Shown: positions 17,984 through 27,435 of the stretch, piece by piece | How positions within the stretch are numbered: the first letter of the stretch is position 1 | How the letters are laid out: every line of letters begins with the position of its first letter | Assembly (NCBI GenBank): GCA_945868825.1 | Contig: CAMBMM010000001.1 | Coordinates: 434,001 to 498,000 of the forward strand | DNA length: 64,000 nt | Reading direction: 5' to 3' | DNA from: Sphingobacterium thalpophilum | GTDB lineage: Bacteria; Bacteroidota; Bacteroidia; Sphingobacteriales; Sphingobacteriaceae | Notes under the pieces: model-generated | What the model saw: only the letters and a program-made list of their open reading frames with translations | Database searches by the model: none | What the model was told of the DNA's origin: nothing | Made by a program: the position numbers and the translations under genes

Positions 17984-18934
17984 ATGTTTAAATTATTAGC
18001 CAACGATGGCATTGACCCTATAGGGAAAGCAATTTTAGAAAAAGCCGGTTTTGTAGTTGATACGCAAACTGTTCCGCAAGAACAATTAGCAGCCGCATTA
18101 CAAAACTACGATGCTTTAACGGTGCGTAGTGCCACCAAGGTGCGCAAAGAATTAATAGATGCTTGCCCCAATTTAAAATTGATAGGTAGGGGCGGTGTAG
18201 GCATGGATAATATTGATGTAGATTATGCCCGAAGTAAAGGCATTGCTGTGGTAAACACCCCTGCTGCTTCTTCTTTGTCGGTTGCCGAATTGGTTTTTGC
18301 TCATTTATTTACCGGCGTTCGTTTTTTACAAGATGCCAACCGGGCTATGCCTAGCACCGGTGCAACCCAGTTTAACGACTTAAAAAAGGCCTATGCCAAA
18401 GGCATAGAATTGCGTGGAAAAACTATCGGTATTATAGGTTTTGGCCGAATAGGTAAAGAAACCGCTAAAATTGCCTTGGGCTTAGGTATGGATGTGTTGG
18501 CCTACGATTTTTCACCTATACCAGAAACCTTGCCGCTTGTTTTTTCAGGAAGTATAGAAGTCAATTTGCCTGTAAAAAGCGTGACTTTAGAAACGCTTAT
18601 TGCAGAATCGGATTTTATCAGCTTACACGTTCCGTTTAGCGATAAACCTATTTTAGGTGCTACCGAATTTGCCCACATGAAAAATGGTGCAGCTTTAGTG
18701 AATTGCTCAAGAGGCGGAACAGTTGATGAAACCGCTTTATTAGCCGCTTTAGACTCAGGTAAATTAGCCTTTGCTGGTTTAGACGTGTTTGATAACGAAC
18801 CTACTCCTCGTCAGGATTTGTTAAGTCACCCTAAAATTTCTCTTAGCCCCCATATTGGTGCTTCTACCAACGAAGCCCAGGAGCGTATCGGAACCGAATT
18901 GGCACAATTAATTATTGATCATTTCAACCAGTAA
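17984..18934 (+). CDS. serA: D-3-phosphoglycerate dehydrogenase (short form)
   Basis: NAD-dependent oxidation of 3-phosphoglycerate, the entry step of serine synthesis. The Rossmann motif is 'IGIIGFGRIGKETAKIALG', and the catalytic Arg, Glu and His lie in the region from 'NCSRGGTVDETALL' to 'LSPHIGASTNEAQ'. At 316 residues it lacks the C-terminal ACT domain that gives serine feedback in E. coli SerA, so it is likely regulated differently. It is placed between serC and the DUF1015 gene. Confidence 0.93.
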   Translation: MFKLLANDGIDPIGKAILEKAGFVVDTQTVPQEQLAAALQNYDALTVRSATKVRKELIDACPNLKLIGRGGVGMDNIDVDYARSKGIAVVNTPAASSLSVAELVFAHLFTGVRFLQDANRAMPSTGATQFNDLKKAYAKGIELRGKTIGIIGFGRIGKETAKIALGLGMDVLAYDFSPIPETLPLVFSGSIEVNLPVKSVTLETLIAESDFISLHVPFSDKPILGATEFAHMKNGAALVNCSRGGTVDETALLAALDSGKLAFAGLDVFDNEPTPRQDLLSHPKISLSPHIGASTNEAQERIGTELAQLIIDHFNQ

Positions 18935-18949
18935 TTAACCCACCATTCT

Positions 18950-20188
18950 ATGCCTACAATCAAAGCATTTAAAGGAATTCATCCTAGCCAATCTTTGGTA
19001 GCGCAAGTGGTCATACCTGTAGAAAATTTAGTATTAGCTGATGCCAAAACTATCCGCGATACCAATCCCTATTCTTTTGTGAACATGTTGGTTCCTAAAG
19101 TCGAAAATCGATTTTTAATGGGATCCAAAACAGAATTGACGTATAAAAAAATCAACGAAAATTTCGATGATTTTTTAGATAAAGGTATATTACAAAAAGA
19201 CGAAAAAGAAGCCATTTATGTGTATAGGGTAAGTCATTATGGATTCACACAAACCGGTTTTTGGACCTTAACGGCTATTGACGATTATCTAAACAATACC
19301 GTAAAAAAACATGAGCTAACCCGGGCCGATAGGGAACAATATTTAGTAGATTATCTTCAACATACCGGCATGGATGCCAATCCGGTGCTTATTACGTATC
19401 CATTGGATGCTATCTTGGCCGATATCTTAGCCAATATTGTAAAAACCGATTCCTTATTACATTTTAAGTTAGATACTGCTCAACACAGTATCTGGAAAAT
19501 TACCGATGAGGTCCTTCTAAAACGCATTATTAATCGCTTTGCGGAACTCTCTGCAACCTATATTGCTGATGGACACCATCGTGCTGCCGCCGCATCTTCT
19601 TATGGTATTGAACGAAGAAAATATAATTTAAAGCATCGTGGTAACGAAGAGTATAATTTTTTCAGCTCGGTATACATGGATGCCGACCAGCTTCGTGTTT
19701 TCGAATTTCATCGTTTGGTTAAAGATTTAGGAAAATTGAAAATTTCTCAATTTTTAGAAAAGATTTCGGAAAAATTTACGTGCACACTTTTACCAAGTAA
19801 TGCCAATTTTGCTCCATCTAAACCCCGTTATTTTGGTTTATATATTGCCGGAAACTGGTACGAATTGGTAAGTAAGAAAGTACTTGATAGTGAGAATCCT
19901 GTGGATAATTTAGATGTATCTATAGTACAAAACGATATTTTAGATTCGATTTTACAAATTTCGGACTCAACAACAGATATTCGTTTAAGTTTTGCTGGTG
20001 GACTTACACCGATAGAAGACTTGGTGAAAAAAGTTGATGATGGCGTGTGTGATGTGTTGTTTACATTGTACCCCACTAGCATAGAAGAATTGTTTAGGGT
20101 AGCCGATGCTGGTGAGGTGATGCCTCCTAAATCTACCTGGTTTGAGCCGAAGTTTCCTTCTGGTTTATTGGTGCATCAAGTAAGTTAA
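18950..20188 (+). CDS. DUF1015 family protein of the serine operon
   Basis: A 412-residue soluble protein of the DUF1015 family, which resembles ParB/Srx-type folds in its N-terminal part. 'YIADGHHRAAAASSYG', at about residue 205, is the family's hallmark. It follows serA by 15 bases and almost certainly shares its transcript. In other organisms free L-serine kinase SerK belongs to a ParB/Srx-like group, so a role in serine or phosphoserine handling is a reasonable inference, but it is not shown here. The 3' end overlaps the convergent small membrane gene by four bases. Confidence 0.87.
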   Translation: MPTIKAFKGIHPSQSLVAQVVIPVENLVLADAKTIRDTNPYSFVNMLVPKVENRFLMGSKTELTYKKINENFDDFLDKGILQKDEKEAIYVYRVSHYGFTQTGFWTLTAIDDYLNNTVKKHELTRADREQYLVDYLQHTGMDANPVLITYPLDAILADILANIVKTDSLLHFKLDTAQHSIWKITDEVLLKRIINRFAELSATYIADGHHRAAAASSYGIERRKYNLKHRGNEEYNFFSSVYMDADQLRVFEFHRLVKDLGKLKISQFLEKISEKFTCTLLPSNANFAPSKPRYFGLYIAGNWYELVSKKVLDSENPVDNLDVSIVQNDILDSILQISDSTTDIRLSFAGGLTPIEDLVKKVDDGVCDVLFTLYPTSIEELFRVADAGEVMPPKSTWFEPKFPSGLLVHQVS

Positions 20189-20520
20189 GCTTTTTCTTTT
20201 TTGAGTTGTAGGCTTAGGTAAATAATGCCGATTAAAAAAGAGGCTAAAAGTGTTATCCACGAAATATATCGATCGATAAGAATATTGGTTTCGTTGCTAA
20301 ATTGAGCGAAAATTAATAACACAATTCCTAAAGCCGCACACGAAAAAGGGAAGAGGCAAGCGCCAATAAACACGCAATTGGTTTTCATTTGTACTAGCCT
20401 ACTTTCGCAGGTAAGCAAAATGTGCCTAATAAATAAGCAGAACAATAAAATGCCAAATAAACTGGCAGTAATAATGCACAATACTAAAGAGCCTAGGCCA
20501 TTAAAGGAGATATCCGACAT
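20185..20520 (-). CDS. Small membrane protein of unknown function
   Basis: A 111-residue hydrophobic protein with three likely membrane spans (about residues 10-30, 48-68 and 84-104), a Cys-rich middle ('CLFIRHILLTCESRL' and 'NCVFIGACLFPFSC'), and a Lys-rich tail. I do not recognise a family. It lies 29 bases downstream of the ABC exporter gene on the same strand, so it may be co-transcribed and could be an accessory subunit. Coding is likely but less certain than for its neighbours. Confidence 0.65.
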   Translation of the reverse strand: MSDISFNGLGSLVLCIITASLFGILLFCLFIRHILLTCESRLVQMKTNCVFIGACLFPFSCAALGIVLLIFAQFSNETNILIDRYISWITLLASFLIGIIYLSLQLKKEKA

Positions 20521-20549
20521 AAAACAGTTTTTTACTGTTTAACGCCTTT

Positions 20550-22373
20550 TTAACTCTCAAATTGTAATTGACTGAGGTAGCGGTATAAACCACCTTCTTT
20601 TTGCATCAATTCTTGGTGGGTTCCACTTTCTAAAATGGTTCCATTTTCTAACACCAAAATACTGTCTGCTTCGCGAATGGTAGCTAAACGGTGAGCAATG
20701 ATAATAGAGGTTCTGTTTTTCATCAATTCCTCTAAAGCTTCTTGCACTAAGCGTTCCGACTCGGAGTCAAGCGATGAGGTAGCCTCGTCTAAAATAAGAA
20801 TAGCAGGGTCTTTTAATAAGGCTCTAGCAATGGCAATACGCTGGCGTTGCCCACCCGAAAGTTTAATACCTCGTTCGCCTACTAAGGTATCGTAACCTTC
20901 GGGAAAACTGGTAATGAATTCATGAGCATTGGCTCGTTTAGCCGCTTTAATAACTTCCTCGTTGCTAGCGCTAAGTTTACCGTAGGCAATGTTTTCTAAA
21001 ATGCTGCCCCCAAATAACAACACATCTTGGGGCACAATGGCTACTTGATTACGAATATCTGTTAAGCTGAAGTGGGTAGATGGTTTTTCATCAAATAAAA
21101 TTTCACCTTCGTTAACTTCATGAAAACGCAAAATAAGAGAAGCCAAAGTCGATTTTCCAGCCCCACTTGGCCCTACAATAGCAATTTTTTGACCTGCTTT
21201 GGCACTAAAACTCAGTTCTTTTAGAACAGGCATTTCAGGTCGAGAAGGATAGGTGAAAGAAACCTTGTTAAAGCGTAAATCACCTTTAATGACTTGTTTT
21301 ACTTTATTTTCATCGGTATTTATAGAAATCGCTTCGTTTTCTTCATGCAAAATTTCTAACACCCGTTCACTAGCACCCACGGCTTTTTGTACGTTGGCGT
21401 ATAGTTCCGGAAAACTACCCATGGCCGCACCTACAAAAATGGCATATAAAATGAAGGTGGTTAAGCTACCTACAGAAAGTTCTCCGCCAGCAACCAGTAC
21501 CGAGCCGTACCAAATAACAGCAACTATAGCTCCGAATAAACAGAAAATTACAAAAGAGGCGAAGGCTCCACGATAGGTAGCTCCTTTTAGGGCAATTTTT
21601 ACTACCTTTTTTAAATTATTTTCGTAGCGGGTGGCCTCGTAGGCTTCATTTACAAATGCTTTTACATTGGAAATTCCTTGTAAGGTTTCTTGTACCACGG
21701 TATTAGATTCGGCTAACTGATCTTGTGCAGCTCTGGACACTTTACGTATAAATCGTCCAAATACTACTGCCGCTACAACTAAAATGGGTAAGATGGTTAG
21801 GTTGAGTAGCGTTAGTTTTGGCGATACGACTACCAAGAGCGAAATTCCTCCTATAAGCAGAACAATTTGTCTAAAAAGTTCGGCTAGGGTAGTGGTTAAG
21901 GTATCCTGAATTTGTGATAAATCGGACGATATGCGGCTATTCAATTCGCCCACTCTGCGGTTAGCAAAGAAATTCATGGGCAATGTAATCAATCGAAAAT
22001 AGGTATCTCTACGGATATCGGCTAACGCTCTTTCGGCAACTTCAACAAATAAACGTATTCTGAAAAAGGATACAAACGATTGAATAAATAAGATGCAAAA
22101 ACAAACAATGCCAATGGTATTTATGTTTGCAGGTATAAAGCTCAATTTTTGCTTGCCTTGTGCGGCATCAATCATGGCACCTAATAAAGATGGAAATGCT
22201 AACCCTGTTAGGCTAGAAAGTAATAAAAACAACATACCAAAGGCAAACTTAACGCGATAGGGTTTTAGATAGCGAAGGAGTTCGGAAATGTTTCGAATAC
22301 TCTGTTTGGTTATTTTGGTTTTTGGAAGTTCTTCGGCTTGGGTATTTCCGCTATTTAATGTTGATTTGGCCAT
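20550..22373 (-). CDS. ABC exporter, fused permease-ATPase (MsbA/BmrA-like half transporter)
   Basis: A 607-residue half transporter: six membrane spans (about 40-325), then a nucleotide-binding domain with Walker A 'GPSGAGKST', signature 'LSGGQRQRIAIARALL', Walker B 'ILILDEATSSLDSES' and the switch His in 'SIIIAHRLATI'. It works as a dimer. The substrate cannot be told from sequence: lipid A/lipid flippase and multidrug export are both possible. It stands apart from the hydrolase gene by 77 bases. Confidence 0.93.
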   Translation of the reverse strand: MAKSTLNSGNTQAEELPKTKITKQSIRNISELLRYLKPYRVKFAFGMLFLLLSSLTGLAFPSLLGAMIDAAQGKQKLSFIPANINTIGIVCFCILFIQSFVSFFRIRLFVEVAERALADIRRDTYFRLITLPMNFFANRRVGELNSRISSDLSQIQDTLTTTLAELFRQIVLLIGGISLLVVVSPKLTLLNLTILPILVVAAVVFGRFIRKVSRAAQDQLAESNTVVQETLQGISNVKAFVNEAYEATRYENNLKKVVKIALKGATYRGAFASFVIFCLFGAIVAVIWYGSVLVAGGELSVGSLTTFILYAIFVGAAMGSFPELYANVQKAVGASERVLEILHEENEAISINTDENKVKQVIKGDLRFNKVSFTYPSRPEMPVLKELSFSAKAGQKIAIVGPSGAGKSTLASLILRFHEVNEGEILFDEKPSTHFSLTDIRNQVAIVPQDVLLFGGSILENIAYGKLSASNEEVIKAAKRANAHEFITSFPEGYDTLVGERGIKLSGGQRQRIAIARALLKDPAILILDEATSSLDSESERLVQEALEELMKNRTSIIIAHRLATIREADSILVLENGTILESGTHQELMQKEGGLYRYLSQLQFES

Positions 22374-22450
22374 TAGGTGGTTACGAAATTAGTCGTAAAA
22401 ATAGGCAAAAAAAGCCGTTTTATCTTAGTATGTATACGTGGTAGCTTGGC

Positions 22451-23398
22451 TTATTTTTTACCTAAAAAGTTGGTAAGCACTTGTAAAGATTGTTTGGGAT
22501 TTTCTTCCATTGGGGTATGGCCAAGGTTTTTAAGTACCACAAGTGTGTCGTTGGGTAAATCTGCATGAAAGTTCTTAGCCACAGTAACTGGAATTAATAA
22601 ATCTTTATCGCCCCAGAGTATAAGAGTTGGAGTTTTTATGTTTTTTATTTGGAGATAAGTGGAATCGTTTAATAACGTTTTAAATGTTGACATGCGCTCT
22701 ATGAAAGCTTGACGGTTTCCAGCTCGTAATGCCAAATTAAAGTACCGATCTACTAATTCTGGCTCAACTTTTGTTTTGTCGGCATACACGTTTTCTATGC
22801 TTTTTTCAACAATAAACCTAGGTGTAACATATTTAAAAAGATTTTTTAATACAGGCATCCCGGCTAATTGAAATGCCACAGGTACCGATTTCGATTCCAT
22901 GGGGTAGCCAGCAGCATCTATCAATATCAATTTAGAGACTTCGGTTGGATAATTAAGTGCGTACCGCCAAGCAATGGCACCTCCTAAAGAATTGCCCCCT
23001 AAAATGCATTTTTTAACATCTAATTTTTTCAAAAAAGTATGAATGAATTGGGCATAATATTCTTGAGAATAATCGCCAGTTTTATTGGGTCCAGTTAGGC
23101 CGTAAGCAGGTAAATCCATGCTAATTACCCGATGTGTTTGTTTTAATTCTTTTACCCATGCCTCCCAGGTATGTAAACTGGCTGCAGTGCCGTGTATCAA
23201 TAAAATTGGTGTGGTATCGGCCCGATTTCCTTCATCGCGGTAGTGTACCAATACATCGTTTATTTGTATAAATTTTGATGGAGCAGGGGCATAGGTGTCT
23301 TTTAATTCAGCTAGCGGAATATCATTTTGCCAATAAACCGCACAAAAAGAACCGCATAGTAGTAAAAATGTGAGAAATAAATAAGTGATAAGTTTCAT
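22451..23398 (-). CDS. Alpha/beta hydrolase, membrane-anchored
   Basis: A 315-residue alpha/beta-fold hydrolase with an N-terminal hydrophobic anchor or signal (residues about 4-22). The oxyanion motif is 'LLIHGTAASLHTWEAW', the nucleophile Ser lies in 'LGGNSLGGAIAWRY', the acid is probably in 'LWGDKDLLIP', and the His is in 'LGHTPMEENP'. It is probably active at the periplasmic face. It is two bases downstream of the ABM monooxygenase gene, so they share an operon with the SAM hydrolase. Substrate unknown. Confidence 0.88.
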   Translation of the reverse strand: MKLITYLFLTFLLLCGSFCAVYWQNDIPLAELKDTYAPAPSKFIQINDVLVHYRDEGNRADTTPILLIHGTAASLHTWEAWVKELKQTHRVISMDLPAYGLTGPNKTGDYSQEYYAQFIHTFLKKLDVKKCILGGNSLGGAIAWRYALNYPTEVSKLILIDAAGYPMESKSVPVAFQLAGMPVLKNLFKYVTPRFIVEKSIENVYADKTKVEPELVDRYFNLALRAGNRQAFIERMSTFKTLLNDSTYLQIKNIKTPTLILWGDKDLLIPVTVAKNFHADLPNDTLVVLKNLGHTPMEENPKQSLQVLTNFLGKK

Positions 23399-23399
23399 A

Positions 23400-23687
23400 T
23401 CAATTTATGGTGTTTAAAGTCCAAGCCTCGGCTTTGTTTTTAAAAAGTGGTTTAACCTTCGACCAAATTTCTCTAAAAATTTCGGATTGACGGTAGCGTT
23501 CTAAATGAATATCGCTGCTCCAGGTGCTAATGGTAAAATACGTATCGGTATCACTGGTGCATTTAAAAATTTCCAAACTATTACAACCATCACTTTTTGC
23601 CAATAGCTGTTTATTTTGATTGAAAATTTCTAAGAATTCGGAAACTTTGCCAGACTGAAAATTGAGTTTAACTATTCGGGTAATCAT
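23400..23687 (-). CDS. ABM-domain protein (putative quinol monooxygenase)
   Basis: A 95-residue dimeric ferredoxin-like fold protein of the antibiotic biosynthesis monooxygenase group, with 'ITRIVKLNFQSGKVSEFLEIF' at the N-terminus and 'TDTYFTISTWSSDIHLERY' in the centre. Relatives include YgiN-type quinol monooxygenases and heme-degrading enzymes. It overlaps the SAM hydrolase stop by four bases (ATGA). The reaction is unknown. Confidence 0.85.
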   Translation of the reverse strand: MITRIVKLNFQSGKVSEFLEIFNQNKQLLAKSDGCNSLEIFKCTSDTDTYFTISTWSSDIHLERYRQSEIFREIWSKVKPLFKNKAEAWTLNTIN

Positions 23688-24463
23688 TTTGAGAATTCTA
23701 TACGTACAATATCGCCCAAACCCAGGCCGAGCAAACCGCTTGCATTTCCTTTATTTATAGCAATTTCTAAGTGATTACTTATACCAAATAAACACAATTT
23801 TTCTCCTTCCGGAACTTCGTTATAATGCCAACTAAGTGTGTTTATAGATTCGTTTCTACGGAAATATAAATTGAAATTTCGCTTTTTTTGGTACCGAGTA
23901 AAAATATCTTTGGTGATATTTGTAATTACATTTTGGAACGAATCAATATAAATAACAGCCCCCCGTATTACATCGTCATTAATAACCGGTTGTAAGGTAA
24001 GGCGTTGTTCTAATTGACTCATCGGCAGGCCAATATCCGAAAGTTTACCACCATTAGCTAAATGGCAAGCAGCTTTTGAAAAAATATCTGAAAGTGGAAA
24101 ATGCAGATATTTTAAATCTTGCATAATATTAATTTCTACTATTTCCTCTGGCTCTGAATCGAAAAGGAGTGAAAAAATACCATTATCAGAGCCCACAAAA
24201 TAATGTCCCTTATAACGCATAGCTAGGTAGCGGGTGCGCTCGTGGTATACCGAATCTATTCCAATTAAGTGAACGGTCTCTTGCGGAAAATAATGAAAGG
24301 CATTTTTAAGCACAAAAGCGGCATGTGGAATATTGAAAGCAGAAATATCGTGCGTAATATCTACAATATTAACGGTAGGCAATAGCGTTACAATGCTACC
24401 TTTTAGGGCTGCCTGGTAAAAATCTTTAGATCCCAGATCGGTAGTTAACGTAATTATTGCCAT
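23684..24463 (-). CDS. SAM hydrolase (DUF62, SAM hydroxide adenosyltransferase)
   Basis: A 259-residue member of the SAM chlorinase/fluorinase family; typical bacterial members hydrolyse SAM to adenosine and methionine. 'ITLTTDLGSKDFYQAALKG' is the N-terminal signature and 'FVGSDNGIFSLLF' corresponds to the substrate loop. The halogenases have special halide-pocket residues that cannot be assigned here, so hydrolase is the safer call. It is the first gene of the three-gene minus-strand operon and is divergent from phoH. Confidence 0.9.
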   Translation of the reverse strand: MAIITLTTDLGSKDFYQAALKGSIVTLLPTVNIVDITHDISAFNIPHAAFVLKNAFHYFPQETVHLIGIDSVYHERTRYLAMRYKGHYFVGSDNGIFSLLFDSEPEEIVEINIMQDLKYLHFPLSDIFSKAACHLANGGKLSDIGLPMSQLEQRLTLQPVINDDVIRGAVIYIDSFQNVITNITKDIFTRYQKKRNFNLYFRRNESINTLSWHYNEVPEGEKLCLFGISNHLEIAINKGNASGLLGLGLGDIVRIEFSK

Positions 24464-24486
24464 TTAAAAAAAATCCTTTTTGTGCT

Positions 24487-24494
24487 TATATTTG
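24487..24494 (+). promoter_or_regulatory. -7 box upstream of phoH
   Basis: TATATTTG matches TAnnTTTG and lies 83 bases before the TTG start of phoH, so the transcript would have an AT-rich leader of about 80 bases. Confidence 0.4.
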
Positions 24495-24577
24495 CTAGCG
24501 GAAATCCGCATACAAATATTCAATTTTTTATCGCATAAAAAAACGTATTTTTAAAAGCAAATAACAATCATTTTCAC

Positions 24578-25537
24578 TTGAACGAATTTACCCAAATCCT
24601 AGAGCATGTAAACCCCATAATAGTGTGGGGTGCCAACAACGAAAACTTCGAAGCCTTAAAAAAACAGTTCCCGAAATTGAAAATTGTGGCTAGAGGTACT
24701 GAACTAAAAGTTTTAGGCGATGAAACGGAGTTACATCTTTTTCAAGCTAAGTTTATCGAAATCTTAAAGCACATTGAGCAATACCAATCGCTTACACCCA
24801 ACGATATAGTACATATTTTAGGAGCTCCCAACACTTTGCCTGATACCGAAAAACCAACAGAAAAAATAAACGGCTCTGAACCCATTGTGTTTGGCCCTAA
24901 TGGTATTGTGGTAAAAGCCCGTACTGCTAATCAACGCCGCATGGTAGAGAGTATTGCTACAAACGATGTAATTTTTGCCATTGGCCCTGCCGGTACAGGA
25001 AAAACCTATACAGCTGTAGCTTTAGCTGTACGATCTCTAAAAAATAAAGAAATTAAGCGCATTATTTTAACCCGGCCGGCAGTAGAAGCAGGTGAAAATT
25101 TAGGTTTTTTGCCTGGTGATTTAAAAGAAAAAATAGATCCGTATTTGAGACCCTTATACGATGCACTAGACGATATGATTCCGGCTGAAAAGCTTAAATT
25201 GTATTTAGAAAATAGAACCATAGAAATTGCGCCATTGGCATTTATGCGTGGGCGCACACTCGACAATTGCTTTGTAATTTTAGATGAAGCCCAAAATGCT
25301 ACCGATTTGCAGTTGAAAATGTTTTTAACTCGTATGGGGCCTACGGCTAAATTTATTGTTACTGGAGACGTAACACAGGTTGATTTGCCAAAAATTCAGC
25401 AATCGGGCTTACATACCGCCTTGCGTATTTTACCTGAAATAAAAGGTATCGATATTATTTATTTGAGTGGAGAAGATGTGGTACGCCACAAATTGGTAAG
25501 AAGAATTTTAGAAGCCTACGGCGATATACAGAAATAA
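24578..25537 (+). CDS. phoH: PhoH-like ATPase
   Basis: A 319-residue PhoH/YbeZ-type protein: an N-terminal KH-like region, then an AAA-like ATPase with Walker A '[18 protein letters not shown]', '[19 protein letters not shown]' and Walker B '[11 protein letters not shown]'. YbeZ partners YbeY in ribosome and RNA metabolism elsewhere; ybeY is not in this window. The start is a TTG. The in-frame sequence back to the TAA at 24536 contains no ATG or GTG, and the conserved N-terminus begins here. purC follows after two bases. Confidence 0.92.
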   Translation: MNEFTQILEHVNPIIVWGANNENFEALKKQFPKLKIVARGTELKVLGDETELHLFQAKFIEILKHIEQYQSLTPNDIVHILGAPNTLPDTEKPTEKINGSEPIVFGPNGIVVKARTANQRRMVESIATNDVIFAIGPAGTGKTYTAVALAVRSLKNKEIKRIILTRPAVEAGENLGFLPGDLKEKIDPYLRPLYDALDDMIPAEKLKLYLENRTIEIAPLAFMRGRTLDNCFVILDEAQNATDLQLKMFLTRMGPTAKFIVTGDVTQVDLPKIQQSGLHTALRILPEIKGIDIIYLSGEDVVRHKLVRRILEAYGDIQK

Positions 25538-25539
25538 GC

Positions 25540-26493
25540 ATGCAAGCAATAAAAGAAACCCATTTCAACTTTCCGAAACAAACAGCTTTTTACAAAGGTA
25601 AAGTAAGAAATGTGTACACCATTGCTAACAATTTGCTCGTAATGGTAGTTAGCGATCGTATTTCTGCCTTTGATGTGGTATTGCCCGAGGCTATACCCTA
25701 TAAAGGACAAGTGCTCAATCAAATTGCGTCTAAATTTTTAAATGCCACGGAAGATATTTTGCCCAATTGGGTAATTGCTAGCCCTGACCCCATGGTAACC
25801 ATTGGCAAAATGTGTACACCATTTAAAGTAGAAATGGTTATTAGAGGTTATTTAGCTGGTCATGCTTGGCGGGAATATGCTGCTGGTAAACGCAGCGTAT
25901 GTGGCGTAACCTTGCCCGAAGGTTTGAAAGAAAATGATGTTTTACCACAACCCATTATTACACCAACTACTAAGGCCGCGGTTGGGCACGATGAAGATAT
26001 TTCTAGAGAAGATATTTTAGCTCAAGGAATTGTATCGGAGGTAGATTACAGCCAATTAGAAAAATTTACCCGAGCACTTTACCAACGTGGTACTGATATG
26101 GCTAAAGAAAGAGGCCTAATTTTAGTAGATACGAAATACGAATTTGGTAAAGATGCCGATGGCGTAATTACCTTAATTGATGAAATTCATACACCCGATT
26201 CATCGCGGTATTTTTATGCCGATGGCTATGTTGAACGCCAAGCAACTAATGAACCTCAGCGGCAGCTCTCTAAGGAATTTGTTCGTAAATGGCTCATCGA
26301 AAACGGATTTCAAGGAAAAGAAGGACAACAAGTACCCCATATGAGTGCTGAATGGGTGTCTGCCATATCTGAACGTTATATCGAGTTATTTGAGCAAATT
26401 ACCGGCGATACCTTTCAGCGTTTTGAAGGAACAGATGTATCGGGCCGCATATTTGAAAATATTAAGTCTAGTTTAGCGCAATTAAGCGCATAA
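25540..26493 (+). CDS. purC: SAICAR synthase (phosphoribosylaminoimidazole-succinocarboxamide synthase)
   Basis: Ligates aspartate to CAIR in purine synthesis. The 317 residues carry '[20 protein letters not shown]' with '[18 protein letters not shown]' (ATP site), '[13 protein letters not shown]', and 'LVDTKYEFG' with '[14 protein letters not shown]'. The length is that of the longer form found in Bacteroidota and eukaryote-like PurC. It starts two bases after phoH and rnz follows after 24 bases. Confidence 0.96.
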   Translation: MQAIKETHFNFPKQTAFYKGKVRNVYTIANNLLVMVVSDRISAFDVVLPEAIPYKGQVLNQIASKFLNATEDILPNWVIASPDPMVTIGKMCTPFKVEMVIRGYLAGHAWREYAAGKRSVCGVTLPEGLKENDVLPQPIITPTTKAAVGHDEDISREDILAQGIVSEVDYSQLEKFTRALYQRGTDMAKERGLILVDTKYEFGKDADGVITLIDEIHTPDSSRYFYADGYVERQATNEPQRQLSKEFVRKWLIENGFQGKEGQQVPHMSAEWVSAISERYIELFEQITGDTFQRFEGTDVSGRIFENIKSSLAQLSA

Positions 26494-26517
26494 ACTAAAA
26501 GCGCTACATACTATACC

Positions 26518-27429
26518 ATGAAATTTGAGCTTACTATTTTAGGAAGCAGTTCGGCTACACCCATTCATGGTAGAAATCCTAGTGCTCAACTACTCAATAT
26601 CAATGAAAAAATTTACCTCATTGATTGTGGCGAAGGCACGCAACAGCAATTGTTGCGTTTCGGAATAAAAGCTGCGAAAATAGATACCATATTTATTAGT
26701 CATTTGCATGGCGACCATTATTTGGGGCTAATGGGTTTATTATCTTCTATGCATTTAGTGGGAAGAACAAAAGCATTGACACTTTTTGGCCCTCCCGAAC
26801 TGGATGAATTGCTTCAACTTCATTTTAAGTATTCTGCTACCCACTTGCGTTTTCCACTTATTTTTAAATCTACGCACAGTGATTCACCTGCCATTATTTT
26901 AGATAATTCGGATGTTGTAGTAGAAACAATAATTTTAAATCATAGGATACATTGTACGGGATTTAAGTTTACCACCAAGCAAACCCTGCCAACACTTAGA
27001 GAAGATAAGGTGATTTCCTTGGATATTCCTATTGCGCACAGAGCCTTAATTAAAAAAGGCTTCCCATATACAGATGCCTCGGGTATGGTACATACGGCCG
27101 ATTCGCTAACCCTGCCGCCACCACCTAAAAAGAGTTTTGCCTATTGCTCCGATACACTTTGCAATGGTTCTTATGCAAAGCAATTAGAAGGGGTAGAGCT
27201 TTTGTACCATGAGAGTACTTTTTTACATGATATGATAGATAGGGCCAATGAAACCTATCATACTACCGCATTACAGGCAGGTACATTGGCTGCAAAAGTA
27301 GGAGTAAGGCGTTTGCTGATTGGACACTTTTCTGCCCGATACAAAGATTTAACACCGCTGTTAGAGGAAGCACAATCGGTTTTTAAGGCTACTCAATTGG
27401 CTATAGAAGGAGAAACATTCTTTATTTAA
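26518..27429 (+). CDS. rnz: Ribonuclease Z
   Basis: Metallo-beta-lactamase endonuclease that trims tRNA 3' ends. The 303 residues show the zinc motif 'ISHLHGDHYLGLMGLL', 'NHRIHCTGF' with its metal His, 'LYHESTF' and the terminal 'IGHFSARY'. The usual 'SDT' Asp is seen in 'AYCSDTLCNGSY'. It is the last gene of the phoH-purC-rnz run, with its stop seven bases from the convergent MCE gene. Confidence 0.95.
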   Translation: MKFELTILGSSSATPIHGRNPSAQLLNINEKIYLIDCGEGTQQQLLRFGIKAAKIDTIFISHLHGDHYLGLMGLLSSMHLVGRTKALTLFGPPELDELLQLHFKYSATHLRFPLIFKSTHSDSPAIILDNSDVVVETIILNHRIHCTGFKFTTKQTLPTLREDKVISLDIPIAHRALIKKGFPYTDASGMVHTADSLTLPPPPKKSFAYCSDTLCNGSYAKQLEGVELLYHESTFLHDMIDRANETYHTTALQAGTLAAKVGVRRLLIGHFSARYKDLTPLLEEAQSVFKATQLAIEGETFFI

Positions 27430-27435
27430 TTCAGC

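Noticed and set aside
23684-24463. SAM-dependent halogenase (fluorinase/chlorinase)
   Set aside because: Most bacterial DUF62 proteins are SAM hydrolases, and the halide-pocket residues cannot be confirmed by eye.
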